This document shows, piece by piece, positions 14,155 through 26,338 of a DNA stretch of 64,000 nt. The stretch is taken from NCBI RefSeq assembly GCF_014145325.1, contig NZ_JACHTF010000002.1:62001-126000 (forward strand), given 5' to 3'. The position numbers and the translations under genes were made by a program. Source of the DNA: Marilutibacter spongiae (lineage in GTDB: Bacteria; Pseudomonadota; Gammaproteobacteria; Xanthomonadales; Xanthomonadaceae). The notes beneath the pieces were generated by a model. That model worked only from the letters and a program-made list of their open reading frames with translations. It searched no databases and was not told the DNA's origin. The first letter of the stretch is position 1. Each line of letters starts with the position of its first letter.

Positions 14155-15283
14155 TCAGACGGCGTCGGCCCGTTTGGCGCCGACTTCGAGGCCGGCCTTC
14201 AGGCTCGCCTCGACGAACTCGTCGAGGTCGCCGTCGAGTACCTTCTGGGTATCGCTGCGCTCGATGCCGGTGCGCAGGTCCTTGATGCGGCTCTGGTCGA
14301 GCACGTAGTTGCGGATCTGGCTGCCCCAGCCGATGTCGGACTTGGTCGCCTCGACCGCGTCGCGCTCGGCGTTGCGCTTCTGGATCTCGAGCTCGTACAG
14401 CTTGGCGGCCAGCATCTTCATCGCGGTGTCGCGGTTCTGGTGCTGGCTGCGACCGTTCTGGCAGGCCACCACGATGCCGCTGGGCACGTGGGTGATGCGC
14501 ACCGCGGACTCGGTCTTGTTGACGTGCTGGCCACCGGCGCCGGAGGACCGGTAGACGTCGGTCTTCAGGTCGGCCGGGTTGATCTCGATGTCGATGTTGT
14601 CGTCCACCTCGGGCGAGACGAACACCGAGGTGAAGCTGGTGTGGCGACGGTTGTCGGAATCGAACGGCGACTTGCGCACCAGGCGGTGGACGCCGGTCTC
14701 GGTCTTCAGCCAGCCGTAGGCGAAGTCGCCCTCGACCCGGAAGGTCGCCGACTTGATGCCCGCCACTTCGCCGCCGGACACTTCCATCAGTTCGGCCTTC
14801 CAGCCGCGGGATTCGGCCCAGCGCAGGTACATGCGCAGCAACATCTCCGCCCAGTCCTGGGCCTCGGTGCCGCCGGCACCGGCCTGGATGTCGACGAAGG
14901 CCGCCGCGCCGTCCATCTGGCCGCCGAACATGCGCTGGAACTCCAGCTGCTCGACGTCGCGCGCATAGCCATCGACGTCGGCGACGACCGCATTGGCGGT
15001 GTCCTCGTCGTCTTCCATCTCGGCCAGCTCGAGCAGTTCGAGCGCGCCGCCGAGGCCTTCGTCCAGGCGGCGGCTGCCCAGCACGACCTTCTCCAGCGAC
15101 GCGCGCTCGCGTCCCAGCGACTGTGCGCGCTCGGCATCGTTCCAGATGTCCGGGTTCTCGAGCTCCCGGCTTACTTCCTCGAGACGTTCGACCTTGCTGT
15201 CGAAGTCAAAGATACCCCCTCAGCGCATCCAGCCGACCCTGCAGGTCGGCGATGCGCTGGCGGACGGGATTCAGTTCGATCAT
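14155..15283 (-). CDS. prfB: Peptide chain release factor 2, programmed +1 frameshift
   Basis: Terminates translation at UAA and UGA. The first 25 codons ([15 protein letters not shown]...) end at an in-frame UGA (15208-15206). The classic shift site precedes it: an SD-like AGGGGG, then TAT CTT TGA C. A +1 slip on CTT gives ...[13 protein letters not shown] and joins the main frame, for 375 residues. The anticodon-like SPF tripeptide is in [12 protein letters not shown] and the catalytic GGQ in [13 protein letters not shown]. Low RF2 favours the shift, so the gene autoregulates. The coordinates span both frames; a reading of only the long frame loses the N-terminus. Confidence 0.96.
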
Positions 15284-15357
15284 GAACTCACCACCACCTG
15301 ATAAAGACCGCCGATTCTAGCAGGCAATCGGCCTCGCCGGCCCGCGCGGAGAGCCGC

Positions 15358-16236
15358 TCAGGCCGCGACCAGCCGGTTGCGCAGCGCCTCCCGGTAGCTG
15401 CGGCTGCAGGGCAGGCGCGTGCCGTCGTGCAGTTGCAGGCGCGCGTCGCCCGACTCCAGCGGCTCGATCTGCTCGAGCCGGTCGAGGTTGACGATGTAGC
15501 TGCGGTGCACGCGGGCGAAGCGGTCCGGGTCGAGCTGCGCCTCGATGTTGGCCATCGTGCTGCGCAACGGGTACTCGCGCCCACGCACGTTCAGGTTGAC
15601 GTAGTTGCCCGCCGCCTGCAGCCAGTCGATGTCGTCGGCCGCCACCAGGAACTCGCGGCCGAGCTTCCGGACCAGGAAACGCTCGGGACGCTCGACCTGC
15701 CCCGGCGGAGGCGCGGGTTCGTCGTCGGCCCGGTCGAGCAGGCTCGCCTCGCCCTTGAGCCTGCGCCGTATGAACCGGTAGGACTCGATGGTCGCCACCA
15801 TGCTCACGTAGCTGCGCCAATCCTTCAGGTACTCATAGATGAACTCGCGCGGCCACGGGCTGAATTCGTAGACCTCGCCCTGGGTCGCGTAGACGAGCTT
15901 GCGGATCGCCACCATGCCCACGACGTGCAGCACCGAGAAGACCACGCTGCCGAGCACGTGCCAGGGCAGCTGGCGGCGCCAGGTGTCGAGGTGGACCGGG
16001 AAGCGCCGGGTGAACCACACCAGTCCCGGGACCAGGGCCAGGAACACCAGGCCGCTGGAGAACTCCCACAGCACGGGTTTCCAGGTGGCGTAGTCGAGGC
16101 CGGCCCGTTCGACGTCGATCAGCACCGTGAGGCTGTTGGCGATGCCGTTGAGCAGGGTCGCGAGGATCCAGAACGCCACCTCGAAGGTGCGGCGGAGCAC
16201 GGCCGGGGGCCGCGGTGGGACGGGTTGGAGATCCAT
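15358..16236 (-). CDS. rpfD: LytTR-family membrane transcription regulator (RpfD)
   Basis: A 292-residue protein with several N-terminal membrane helices (about residues 20-175, e.g. FEVAFWILATLLNGIANSLT and HVLGSVVFSVLHVVGMVAI) and a C-terminal LytTR DNA-binding domain (about 190-290: EFLVAADDIDWLQAAGNYVN, FARVHRSYIVNLDRL). This is the build of Xanthomonas RpfD, which sits in the same place between prfB and recJ. It lacks a receiver domain, so it is probably a membrane-tethered one-component regulator. Its targets are not known to me. It is divergent from the acyltransferase gene. Confidence 0.88.
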   Translation of the reverse strand: MDLQPVPPRPPAVLRRTFEVAFWILATLLNGIANSLTVLIDVERAGLDYATWKPVLWEFSSGLVFLALVPGLVWFTRRFPVHLDTWRRQLPWHVLGSVVFSVLHVVGMVAIRKLVYATQGEVYEFSPWPREFIYEYLKDWRSYVSMVATIESYRFIRRRLKGEASLLDRADDEPAPPPGQVERPERFLVRKLGREFLVAADDIDWLQAAGNYVNLNVRGREYPLRSTMANIEAQLDPDRFARVHRSYIVNLDRLEQIEPLESGDARLQLHDGTRLPCSRSYREALRNRLVAA

Positions 16237-16388
16237 GCGCGCATTCTAGGCGTTGGCGGCCGGCGATCCGCCACGGCTGGCCCCCGTGGGCCCGCGGTTC
16301 GTCCCGTGGGACGCGCAGCCGGACCCCTGGTGCTTTCGCACCGGGGCCGCGGGCGCGACCCTGCGGCCATCGCAGAAGGGACATCGCC

Positions 16389-17591
16389 ATGGAACGCCGC
16401 TACGACCTCGACTGGGTGCGCACCCTCGCCTTCGGCCTGCTCGTGCTCTACCACGTGGGCATGTACTACGTGACCTGGGACTGGCACGTCAAAAGTCCCG
16501 CGGCCGGCCCGGCGCTGGAACCGCTGATGCTGCTCAGCTCGCCCTGGCGCCTGTCGCTGCTGTTCCTGGTGTCGGGCGTCGCCACCGCCTCGATGCTGGA
16601 GCACGGCCCGAAGGGCTTCGTCCGCCTGCGCTCGCGGCGCCTGCTGTGGCCGTTGCTGTTCGGCATGCTGGTCGTGGTGCCGCCCCAGTCGTACTACGAG
16701 GTGGTCGAAAAGCTCCCCGGCGGCTACCACGATGGCTACCTGGCCTTCTGGGGGCGCTACCTCGCCGCCGACGGGAGCTTCTGTCGCGAGGGGGACTGCC
16801 TGGACCTGCCCACCTGGAACCACCTGTGGTTCCTGCCCTACCTGTGGGCCTACAGCATGCTGCTCTGGGCGGCGCTGAAACTCGCCGCCGGTCCGATGCG
16901 ACGCATTGGCGAGCGTCTGGGACGCTGGTTCACCGGCCCGGCCGTGCTGGTGGTCCCCGCGCTGGGCCTGGGCCTGGTGCGCATGCTCCTGGTCGGCCGC
17001 TTCGAATCCACCCACGCATTGGTGGACGACTGGTACAACCACGCACAGTACCTGCCGGTCTTCCTGCTAGGCTTCTGGCTGGCCCGGGCCACGCAGGCCT
17101 GGGCCTCGATCGAACGCTGGCGCGGATGGTCGCTGGCCCTGGCCCTGTGCAGCTACCTGGCGCTGGTCGCCTATTTCGGCCACTACGACGACGCCAACCC
17201 GCCGCCCGACTGGGTGCGCATGGTCCAGCGCCTGGCCTGGGGCGCCAACCAGTGGTTGAGCATCGCGGCGATCCTCGGTTTCGCCAGGCACTGGGTCAAG
17301 GGCGACAGCCCGGCCCTGCGCTACCTGGTGCCGGCCGTCTATCCGGTCTACATCCTCCACCAGACGGTGATCGTGGTCCTGGCCCACAACGCGCAGGGCC
17401 TGGCGCTGGATCCGTGGATCGAAGGCCCGCTGCTGGTGGCGTGCACGTTCGCGCTATGCCTGGCCGGGTACGAGCTGGTCCGCCGGATCCCGATACTGCG
17501 CCCCGTCTTCGGCCTGAAGTGGCGCCCGGTCCCGCGCGGAACGCCGCGGGCCAACGGTGGGCCCGCGGCCGCGACGGGGGCGGGCCGCTGA
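16389..17591 (+). CDS. Acyltransferase 3 family membrane protein (OpgC-like)
   Basis: A 400-residue polytopic membrane protein. The start MERRYDLDWVRTLAFGLLVLYH carries the family's Asp-Arg pair and the first-helix His, and about ten hydrophobic segments follow. Members transfer acyl groups from CoA to sugars or polysaccharides in the envelope; OpgC succinylates periplasmic glucans. The substrate here is unknown. The ATG is preceded by GAAGGGA. It runs opposite to its neighbours, ends one base before the recJ stop codon, and separates rpfD from recJ, which I recall as neighbours in Xanthomonas, so it looks like a lineage-specific insertion. Confidence 0.8.
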   Translation: MERRYDLDWVRTLAFGLLVLYHVGMYYVTWDWHVKSPAAGPALEPLMLLSSPWRLSLLFLVSGVATASMLEHGPKGFVRLRSRRLLWPLLFGMLVVVPPQSYYEVVEKLPGGYHDGYLAFWGRYLAADGSFCREGDCLDLPTWNHLWFLPYLWAYSMLLWAALKLAAGPMRRIGERLGRWFTGPAVLVVPALGLGLVRMLLVGRFESTHALVDDWYNHAQYLPVFLLGFWLARATQAWASIERWRGWSLALALCSYLALVAYFGHYDDANPPPDWVRMVQRLAWGANQWLSIAAILGFARHWVKGDSPALRYLVPAVYPVYILHQTVIVVLAHNAQGLALDPWIEGPLLVACTFALCLAGYELVRRIPILRPVFGLKWRPVPRGTPRANGGPAAATGAGR

Positions 17592-17592
17592 C

Positions 17593-19305
17593 TCAGGCCG
17601 GTTCGAGATGGACCACGACCAGCTGGATGGCATCGCCACCGCGGTAGTCGTCCGCCTCCAGGCGGTAGGCAATCCGCACCCGGGGCGGCGGCGCCGCCCC
17701 GTCCCAGCCGCCGAAGTGGATGGCGTTCAGACGCGTGTCGTGGCCCCCGAGCTCGAGCTTGAGGTGCCGCTCGCCCACCACGCGCCAGCCCAGCACGTCG
17801 AACTCGCCGTCGAACTGCGGCTCGGGAAAGCCCTGCCCCCAGGGCCCGCCATCGCGCAGGGCTTCGGCGTTGGCGCGGACGAAGTCGTCGGCCTCAAGCG
17901 GCCCGTCGCTCAGGACCTCGGCGGCAAGCAGCTCAGGCGACAGGGTCGCGGCGACCACCGCCTGGAAGGCGTCGCGGAACGCGTCGAAGCGATCCGCATG
18001 CAGCGACAGGCCGGCCGCCATGGCATGGCCGCCAAAGCGCTCGACCAGGCCCGGGTGGCGGGCCGCGACGTCGGCGAGCGCGTCGCGGATGTGGAAACCG
18101 GGGATGGAGCGGGCCGAGCCCCTCAGGCTGTCGCTGCCCGGCTCGGACGGCGCGAAGGCGATGACCGGGCGGTGCAGGCGCTCCTTGAGCTTGGAGGCGA
18201 CCAGGCCGACCACGCCGGGATGCCAATCCGCGTCGTGCAGGCACAGCCCGACCGGCACGGCCTCGCCCAGCGATACGCGCGCGACGACGGCCTCGGCCTC
18301 GTCGGTCATCTGTTGCTGGACGGCACGCCGCTCGCTGTTGATCTCGTCCAGCGTCGCGGCGATCTCGCGGGCCTGGCGGGCGTCGTCGGTCAACAGGCAT
18401 TCGATGCCGAGCGCCATGTCTTCCAGGCGACCCGCCGCATTGAGCCGGGGGCCGATCGCATAACCGATGTCGGCGGCCGTCAGGCGCCCTGGCGCACGCC
18501 GCGACACCTCCGCCAGCGCATTCAGCCCGGCACAGCCCTGTCCGGCGCGCAGGCGACGCAGGCCGGCGCCGACCAGCGCCCGGTTGTTCGCGTCCAGCGG
18601 GACGAGGTCGGCGACGGTACCGACCGCGACCAGGTCGAGCAGCGCGCCCAGGTCGGGCACGTCGTCGGCGAACGTGCCCTGCGCGCGCAGGTGGCGGCGC
18701 AACGCGAGCAGGACGTAGAACATCACCCCGACGCCGGCGAGCACCTTGCTGGGGAAACGGTCGCCGGGCTGGTTCGGATCGACGATGACGTCCGCGTCCG
18801 GCAGTACCTCGCCGGGCAGGTGGTGGTCGGTGACCAGTACCTGCCAGCCGCGTTCGCGGGCGGCGGCGACGCCGGCATTGCAGGCGATGCCATGGTCGAC
18901 GGTGACCAGCAGATCGGGTTCCAGCGCGGCCAGCTCCTCCACCAGCGAGGGCGAGAGGCCGTAGCCGTGGGTGACGCGGTTGGGGACCGCGTGCGAAACG
19001 CGACGGGCGCCCAGCAGTCGGAGGCCGCGCACGCCCAGCGCGCATGCGGTCGCGCCATCGCAGTCGAAGTCGCCGACCACCACGATATGGCGATTCGCGG
19101 CGATGGCCTCTGCCAGCAGGGACGCGGCCGCATCCAGGCCGAGCATCCCGTCGGGCGGCAACAGCTGCGCCAGGCGTGGGCGCGCCTGGGCCTCGTCGAG
19201 CGCGTCGCGCGCGGCGTACACCCGGCGCAGCAGCGGGGGTGTCGCCGCCGACCATTCGCCCGCTCTCGCGGCGACGCGGCGACGCACCGACACGCGTGGC
19301 GTCAT
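17593..19305 (-). CDS. recJ: Single-stranded-DNA exonuclease RecJ
   Basis: A 5'-3' ssDNA exonuclease for recombination and mismatch repair. The 570 residues match the ~577 of E. coli. DHH-superfamily motifs are clear: VGDFDCDGATACAL, TVDHGIACN and TDHHLPGE in the N-terminal half, and FGGHAMAAGLSL in the DHHA1 part. The ATG overlaps the rpfE stop codon as ATGA, so it is translationally coupled to rpfE. The same pair occurs in the Xanthomonas rpf region. Confidence 0.96.
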   Translation of the reverse strand: MTPRVSVRRRVAARAGEWSAATPPLLRRVYAARDALDEAQARPRLAQLLPPDGMLGLDAAASLLAEAIAANRHIVVVGDFDCDGATACALGVRGLRLLGARRVSHAVPNRVTHGYGLSPSLVEELAALEPDLLVTVDHGIACNAGVAAARERGWQVLVTDHHLPGEVLPDADVIVDPNQPGDRFPSKVLAGVGVMFYVLLALRRHLRAQGTFADDVPDLGALLDLVAVGTVADLVPLDANNRALVGAGLRRLRAGQGCAGLNALAEVSRRAPGRLTAADIGYAIGPRLNAAGRLEDMALGIECLLTDDARQAREIAATLDEINSERRAVQQQMTDEAEAVVARVSLGEAVPVGLCLHDADWHPGVVGLVASKLKERLHRPVIAFAPSEPGSDSLRGSARSIPGFHIRDALADVAARHPGLVERFGGHAMAAGLSLHADRFDAFRDAFQAVVAATLSPELLAAEVLSDGPLEADDFVRANAEALRDGGPWGQGFPEPQFDGEFDVLGWRVVGERHLKLELGGHDTRLNAIHFGGWDGAAPPPRVRIAYRLEADDYRGGDAIQLVVVHLEPA

Positions 19306-20243
19306 GCGCCGAACCCGTGGCGCGGCTTGCGCCACACACGCCAGCGTTGGCGGGCCAACAGGAGATAGCCCTCCCCGCTCTCGCAATCGAGCGCGAGCTC
19401 GCGGAGCGCACCAGCGCGCAAGGCCTCGAACAGGGGCGCCAGCCAATCGGCCTGCAGCCGCGCCAGGTCGCGCGCATCGCGCAGGTCCACCAGCAGGTCC
19501 TCGCCGATCGCCGGGCAACGCGCCGGCAGCGCGGCCGCGCCGGCCCCGGCCAGGCGCGCGAACGCAAGCAGGGTGTCGTCCTCGCTCAGGACCCACCGGT
19601 AGTCGCACGAGACCACGTCCGGCAGGCGTCCAGCACCCCAGAACCACAGCGAATTGATCGCAGGCCGGCCGGCGGCAATACGTTCCAGGTTGCGCGGGTG
19701 GTTGTGCAGGACCACCTGCACCTCGCTCAGGAGCGAGCGCCATCGACGCGCCTCCGGGCTGCGACTCTCGCCGCCGGGCAGGTGTTCGATGAGCTCGGCG
19801 CCCAGCGCGGCGTCCGGCGGGCTGAATGCCGGCAGGACGGTGCTCTCGGGCAGTTGCAGGTACCAGCGCTCCGGCACCGGCGCGTCGAGCAGGTAGCCGG
19901 CATCGCCGAACAGGGGTTTGAGGGCAGGCAGGATCGCCGCGGCATCGCCGGCATCGACCTGCATCGCGCGACCATGGGCCAGCAACCGCGCACCGGTGAC
20001 GTCGGGACGGACGTGGACCGGATCCGCGCGAAGCCAGGCATGGCCAGCGGCATCGCCGCGATCCGCCTGGCGGCTCACCACCGCAGCGGGCCAGCCCGCG
20101 GGCCACACCGCGAAGCAGCGCGCATGCTGCTGGCCGGTCAGCGACACTGCGTCCGCACGACCCAGCACGCGTGCCAAGGGGGCTTGCAGGCGCTGGCCCC
20201 CGAAACGGGCGGCGGCCGGCAGCAGCAGCCTGGCGCGCGCCAT
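19302..20243 (-). CDS. rpfE: RpfE-family regulatory protein
   Basis: A 313-residue soluble protein whose position between greA and recJ, and whose sequence (MARARLLLPAAARFGGQRL, LYLQLPESTVLP-like segment, NSLWFWGAGRLPD), match Xanthomonas RpfE, named for a role in exoenzyme and polysaccharide production. The family has been likened to phosphoglycerate-mutase-related proteins, but I see no RHGE motif and would not assign enzyme activity. It starts three bases after the greA stop and overlaps recJ by ATGA, so greA-rpfE-recJ is probably one transcript. Confidence 0.85.
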   Translation of the reverse strand: MARARLLLPAAARFGGQRLQAPLARVLGRADAVSLTGQQHARCFAVWPAGWPAAVVSRQADRGDAAGHAWLRADPVHVRPDVTGARLLAHGRAMQVDAGDAAAILPALKPLFGDAGYLLDAPVPERWYLQLPESTVLPAFSPPDAALGAELIEHLPGGESRSPEARRWRSLLSEVQVVLHNHPRNLERIAAGRPAINSLWFWGAGRLPDVVSCDYRWVLSEDDTLLAFARLAGAGAAALPARCPAIGEDLLVDLRDARDLARLQADWLAPLFEALRAGALRELALDCESGEGYLLLARQRWRVWRKPRHGFGA

Positions 20244-20246
20244 CGT

Positions 20247-20723
20247 TCAGGCCTTGTAGCTGACGGCGACGATCTCGTACTCGCGGGTGCCGCCCGGCGC
20301 CTCGATGGTGACGCTGTCGCCCTCGTTCTTGCCGATCAGGGCGCGCGCCACAGGCGACGAAATCGCGATCAGGCCCTTCTTGATGTCCGCCTCCAGGTCG
20401 CCGACGATCTGGTAGGTGGTGCTGGCGTCGGTGTCGACGTCGGCCAGCTCGACGGTGGCGCCGAACACCACGCGGTCGCCGGCGTTGAGGGACGCGACGT
20501 CGATCACCTGCGCGTGCGACAGCTCGGCTTCGAGCTGCTTGATGCGGCCTTCGATGAAGCCCTGCTGCTCGCGCGCGGCATGGTACTCGGCGTTCTCCTT
20601 GAGGTCGCCGTGGGCACGTGCCTCGGCGATCGCATGGATGACCGCCGGTCGCTGGACCGACTTCAGTTCTTCAAGCTCGGCGCGCAGGCGTTGCGCGCCC
20701 TTCACCGTGATCGGTGCTCTCAT
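20247..20723 (-). CDS. greA: Transcription elongation factor GreA
   Basis: Stimulates RNA cleavage in backtracked RNA polymerase. The 158 residues equal the E. coli length. The N-terminal coiled coil carries the acidic tip [10 protein letters not shown], whose Asp and Glu position the catalytic metal, and the C-terminal globular domain ends [10 protein letters not shown]. The ATG begins [13 protein letters not shown]. It heads a likely greA-rpfE-recJ unit; 167 bases with a large hairpin separate it from carB. Confidence 0.97.
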   Translation of the reverse strand: MRAPITVKGAQRLRAELEELKSVQRPAVIHAIAEARAHGDLKENAEYHAAREQQGFIEGRIKQLEAELSHAQVIDVASLNAGDRVVFGATVELADVDTDASTTYQIVGDLEADIKKGLIAISSPVARALIGKNEGDSVTIEAPGGTREYEIVAVSYKA

Positions 20724-20842
20724 GGGTAGATCCTTCGTTTCGTGAGGGCCGCCAGAAACAAACGAAGGCGGCGGACGCCAGGGACCAGCCCGAACGTCCC
20801 ACCACCTGCTGGCGACCATGCCTTCAAAGGCTATCAGGAATC

Positions 20843-20878
20843 CGCGGGGGTCAGGAAGCATCGCTTCCCGCCCCCGCG
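20843..20878 (-). terminator. Two-part hairpin between carB and greA
   Basis: Outer arms CGCGGGGG (20843-20850) and CCCCCGCG (20871-20878) pair over 8 bp; inside, GGAAGC (20854-20859) pairs with GCTTCC (20863-20868). On the transcribed strand no T-run follows, so it may terminate carB transcripts, stabilise their 3' end or attenuate entry into greA. Confidence 0.45.
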
Positions 20879-20890
20879 TTCAGCCGTGGA

Positions 20891-24142
<3,252 letters not shown>

Positions 24143-24143
24143 G

Positions 24144-25283
24144 TCAGTTGGCCTCTGCTTGCTCGTCTTGCATAAGCGCAACGAAACGGTCGAAAAGGGG
24201 TGAGACGTCGTGCGGGCCCGGGCTGGCTTCCGGGTGGCCCTGGAAGCTGAAGGCCGGCGCGTCGGTCAGTTCGATGCCCTGGTTGGAGCCGTCGAACAGG
24301 GAGCGATGGGTCACGCGGACGTTGGCCGGCAGGCTGGCCTCGTCGATCGCGAAGCCGTGGTTCTGCGAGGTGATCATCACCCGCTGGCTGTCGAGGTCCT
24401 GGACCGGGTGGTTGGCGCCGTGGTGGCCGAACTTCATCTTCATCGTGCGCGCGCCGGCGGCCAGGCCCAGCAGCTGGTGGCCCAGGCAGATGCCGAAGGT
24501 CGGCAGCCGGGCGGCGACGAACTCGCGGATCGCGGCGATCGCGTAGTCGCAGGGTTCCGGGTCGCCGGGGCCGTTGGACAGGAAGACGCCGTCGGGCTTG
24601 AGCGCCAGGACCTCGGCGGCCGGCGTCTGCGCGGGCACCACGGTCAGCTCGCAGCCGCGTTCGGCGAGCATGCGCAGGATGTTGTGCTTGACGCCGAAAT
24701 CGTAGGCCACGACCTTGAAGCGTGGCGCAGCGGTCACGAAAGCGTTGGCATCGAGGTCGAGCTGGCCGTCGGTCCAGGCGTAGCGCTGGGCGGTGCTGAC
24801 CTCCTTCGCAAGGTCCATGCCCTTCAGGCCCGGGAACTTGCGCGCCGCTTCCAGCGCCTTGTCGGCATCGATGCCCTCACCGGCCATCAGCGCCCCGCCC
24901 TGCGCGCCCGTGTCGCGCAGCAGGCGGGTCAGCTTGCGGGTGTCGATGCCGGCGATGCCGACGATGCCGCGCGCGGCCAGCCACTCCGGCAGCGCCACCT
25001 GGCTGCGCCAGTTGCTTGGGCGGCGCGGCACGTCGCGCACGATCAGGCCCGATGCCCAGGTCTGGCGGGCTTCGTCGTCCTGCTCGGTGCAGCCGGTGTT
25101 GCCGACGTGCGGATAGGTCAGGGTCACCAGCTGTCGCGCATACGACGGGTCGGTGAGGATTTCCTGGTAGCCGGTGATCGCGGTGTTGAACACCACTTCG
25201 CCGACCGAAAGGCCGGGCGCGCCTACGGAAACGCCCTCGAAGAGGGTGCCGTCTTCGAGCGCGAGGATTGCGGGTTGGGTCAC
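24144..25283 (-). CDS. carA: Carbamoyl-phosphate synthase small (glutaminase) subunit
   Basis: Class I glutamine amidotransferase that feeds ammonia to CarB. The catalytic Cys is in [13 protein letters not shown] and the His-Glu pair in [12 protein letters not shown]. No ATG fits the N-terminus. A GTG gives [17 protein letters not shown], aligning with family starts (379 residues; E. coli has 382), preceded by AAGG. Longer readings add 25 unlike residues. A likely -10 box lies about 130 bases upstream. Confidence 0.95.
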   Translation of the reverse strand: MTQPAILALEDGTLFEGVSVGAPGLSVGEVVFNTAITGYQEILTDPSYARQLVTLTYPHVGNTGCTEQDDEARQTWASGLIVRDVPRRPSNWRSQVALPEWLAARGIVGIAGIDTRKLTRLLRDTGAQGGALMAGEGIDADKALEAARKFPGLKGMDLAKEVSTAQRYAWTDGQLDLDANAFVTAAPRFKVVAYDFGVKHNILRMLAERGCELTVVPAQTPAAEVLALKPDGVFLSNGPGDPEPCDYAIAAIREFVAARLPTFGICLGHQLLGLAAGARTMKMKFGHHGANHPVQDLDSQRVMITSQNHGFAIDEASLPANVRVTHRSLFDGSNQGIELTDAPAFSFQGHPEASPGPHDVSPLFDRFVALMQDEQAEAN

Positions 25284-25410
25284 GGGGGTCGCCTTGGATA
25301 CCTTGGGAATACTGACCGCCCCGCCTTCGCGCAGGCCTGCGAACGCAGGTTGCAGCAAAGCGCGGACGCGGCAGGGGCCGGTCCGGTTGGGGAGGTTCAG
25401 GCGAGCGAGA

Positions 25411-25416
25411 ATTCTA
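25411..25416 (-). promoter_or_regulatory. Candidate -10 box for carAB
   Basis: TAGAAT in the context GCTAGAATTC on the reverse strand, about 130 bases before the carA GTG. No convincing -35 is visible. The leader contains a small stem CCTGC/GCAGG with loop GTTC near 25335-25350. The rest of the 279-base dapB-carA gap shows nothing else I can name. Confidence 0.4.
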
Positions 25417-25562
25417 GCGGTCCGGGGCGACCAGCGCCAGCCTCATCGACCATCGTCGGCATGCCCGGGGCTGCCTGCATTCATCTAGGCCGTGCCCGGG
25501 GCGGTGGCGAGGGGACTTCGCGGGCCCGGCGCAGGCGGTCGAGTCGCGCCCCGGCGCGTGCC

Positions 25563-26285
25563 TCAGTCCAGCAGGTCGCGGACCCGGTAGGCCCCCGCGG
25601 GCCGTCCCGCCAGGCGCTGGGCGCAGTGGAGCGCGCCGCGGGCGAAGATGTCGCGGTTGGTGGCGCGGTGCACCAGTTCGACCCGCTCGCCCAGTCCCGT
25701 GAACTGCACGCTGTGCTCACCGATGATGTCGCCCGCCCGCAGGGAGGCATATCGCGGGGTCGCCCCACCCTGCTCCGCGCATTCGCCCAGCGTGAGCGCG
25801 GTGCCCGAGGGGGCATCCAGCTTGTGCACGTGGTGGGACTCGACGATGTCGCAGTCCCAGCCCGGCAAGGCCTCCGCGGCCCGCTCGACGAGTTCGTTGA
25901 GGACGGCCACGCCCAGGCTGAAGTTGGTGGCCCAGGCCAGGGCGATCGTCCCGGCGGCGGCTTCCAGCGCCGACCGCTGCGCCGCGTCGATGCCGGTCGT
26001 ACCCGACACCAGCGGCCGGCCCCGCCGTACGCACAGCGCGAGCACGTGGTCCAGGCCCGCCGGCAGGCTGAAATCGATGGCGACGTCGAACTCGGGCGCC
26101 GCCTCGAGTTCGGCAGTCGAGAAATGCGGCACGCCGTCGACCACCCGCTGGCCGGGCGCGCCCTTGCCCACCGCCGCGACCACCTGCAGGTCGTCGCGGT
26201 CGGCGGCCAGGCGCAACAGCGCCTGCCCCATGCGTCCGGAGGCACCGTGGATGAGGAGTCGGCAGGGCGAGGTCTTGGCGTTCAT
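25563..26285 (-). CDS. dapB: 4-hydroxy-tetrahydrodipicolinate reductase
   Basis: NAD(P)H-dependent step of lysine and diaminopimelate synthesis. The 240 residues contain the nucleotide-binding LLIHGASGRMGQALL at the N-terminus, SGTTG, the catalytic HHVHKLDAPSGTAL with His and Lys of the E(L)HHxxKxDAPSGTA signature (here VESHHVHKLDAPSG), and NFSLGVAVL. ATG start MNAKTSPCR. It lies 53 bases after dnaJ on the same strand and ahead of carAB, as in Xanthomonas. Confidence 0.95.
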   Translation of the reverse strand: MNAKTSPCRLLIHGASGRMGQALLRLAADRDDLQVVAAVGKGAPGQRVVDGVPHFSTAELEAAPEFDVAIDFSLPAGLDHVLALCVRRGRPLVSGTTGIDAAQRSALEAAAGTIALAWATNFSLGVAVLNELVERAAEALPGWDCDIVESHHVHKLDAPSGTALTLGECAEQGGATPRYASLRAGDIIGEHSVQFTGLGERVELVHRATNRDIFARGALHCAQRLAGRPAGAYRVRDLLD

Positions 26286-26323
26286 GGGGGGAAGGCTACG
26301 GGCCCGCCCCCGCTTCGACAAGG

Positions 26324-26338
26324 CGCGCGTGTCGCGCG
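26324..26338 (-). terminator. Small hairpin immediately after dnaJ
   Basis: CGCGCG (26324-26329) and CGCGCG (26333-26338) pair around a three-base loop, directly following the dnaJ stop codon on the transcribed strand. It is short and lacks a T-run; it could mark a transcript end or processing point before dapB. Confidence 0.3.

Noticed and set aside
19302-20243. Phosphoglycerate mutase activity for RpfE
   Set aside because: No RHGE-type phosphohistidine motif or metal-dependent mutase motif is visible, so only the RpfE family name is given.
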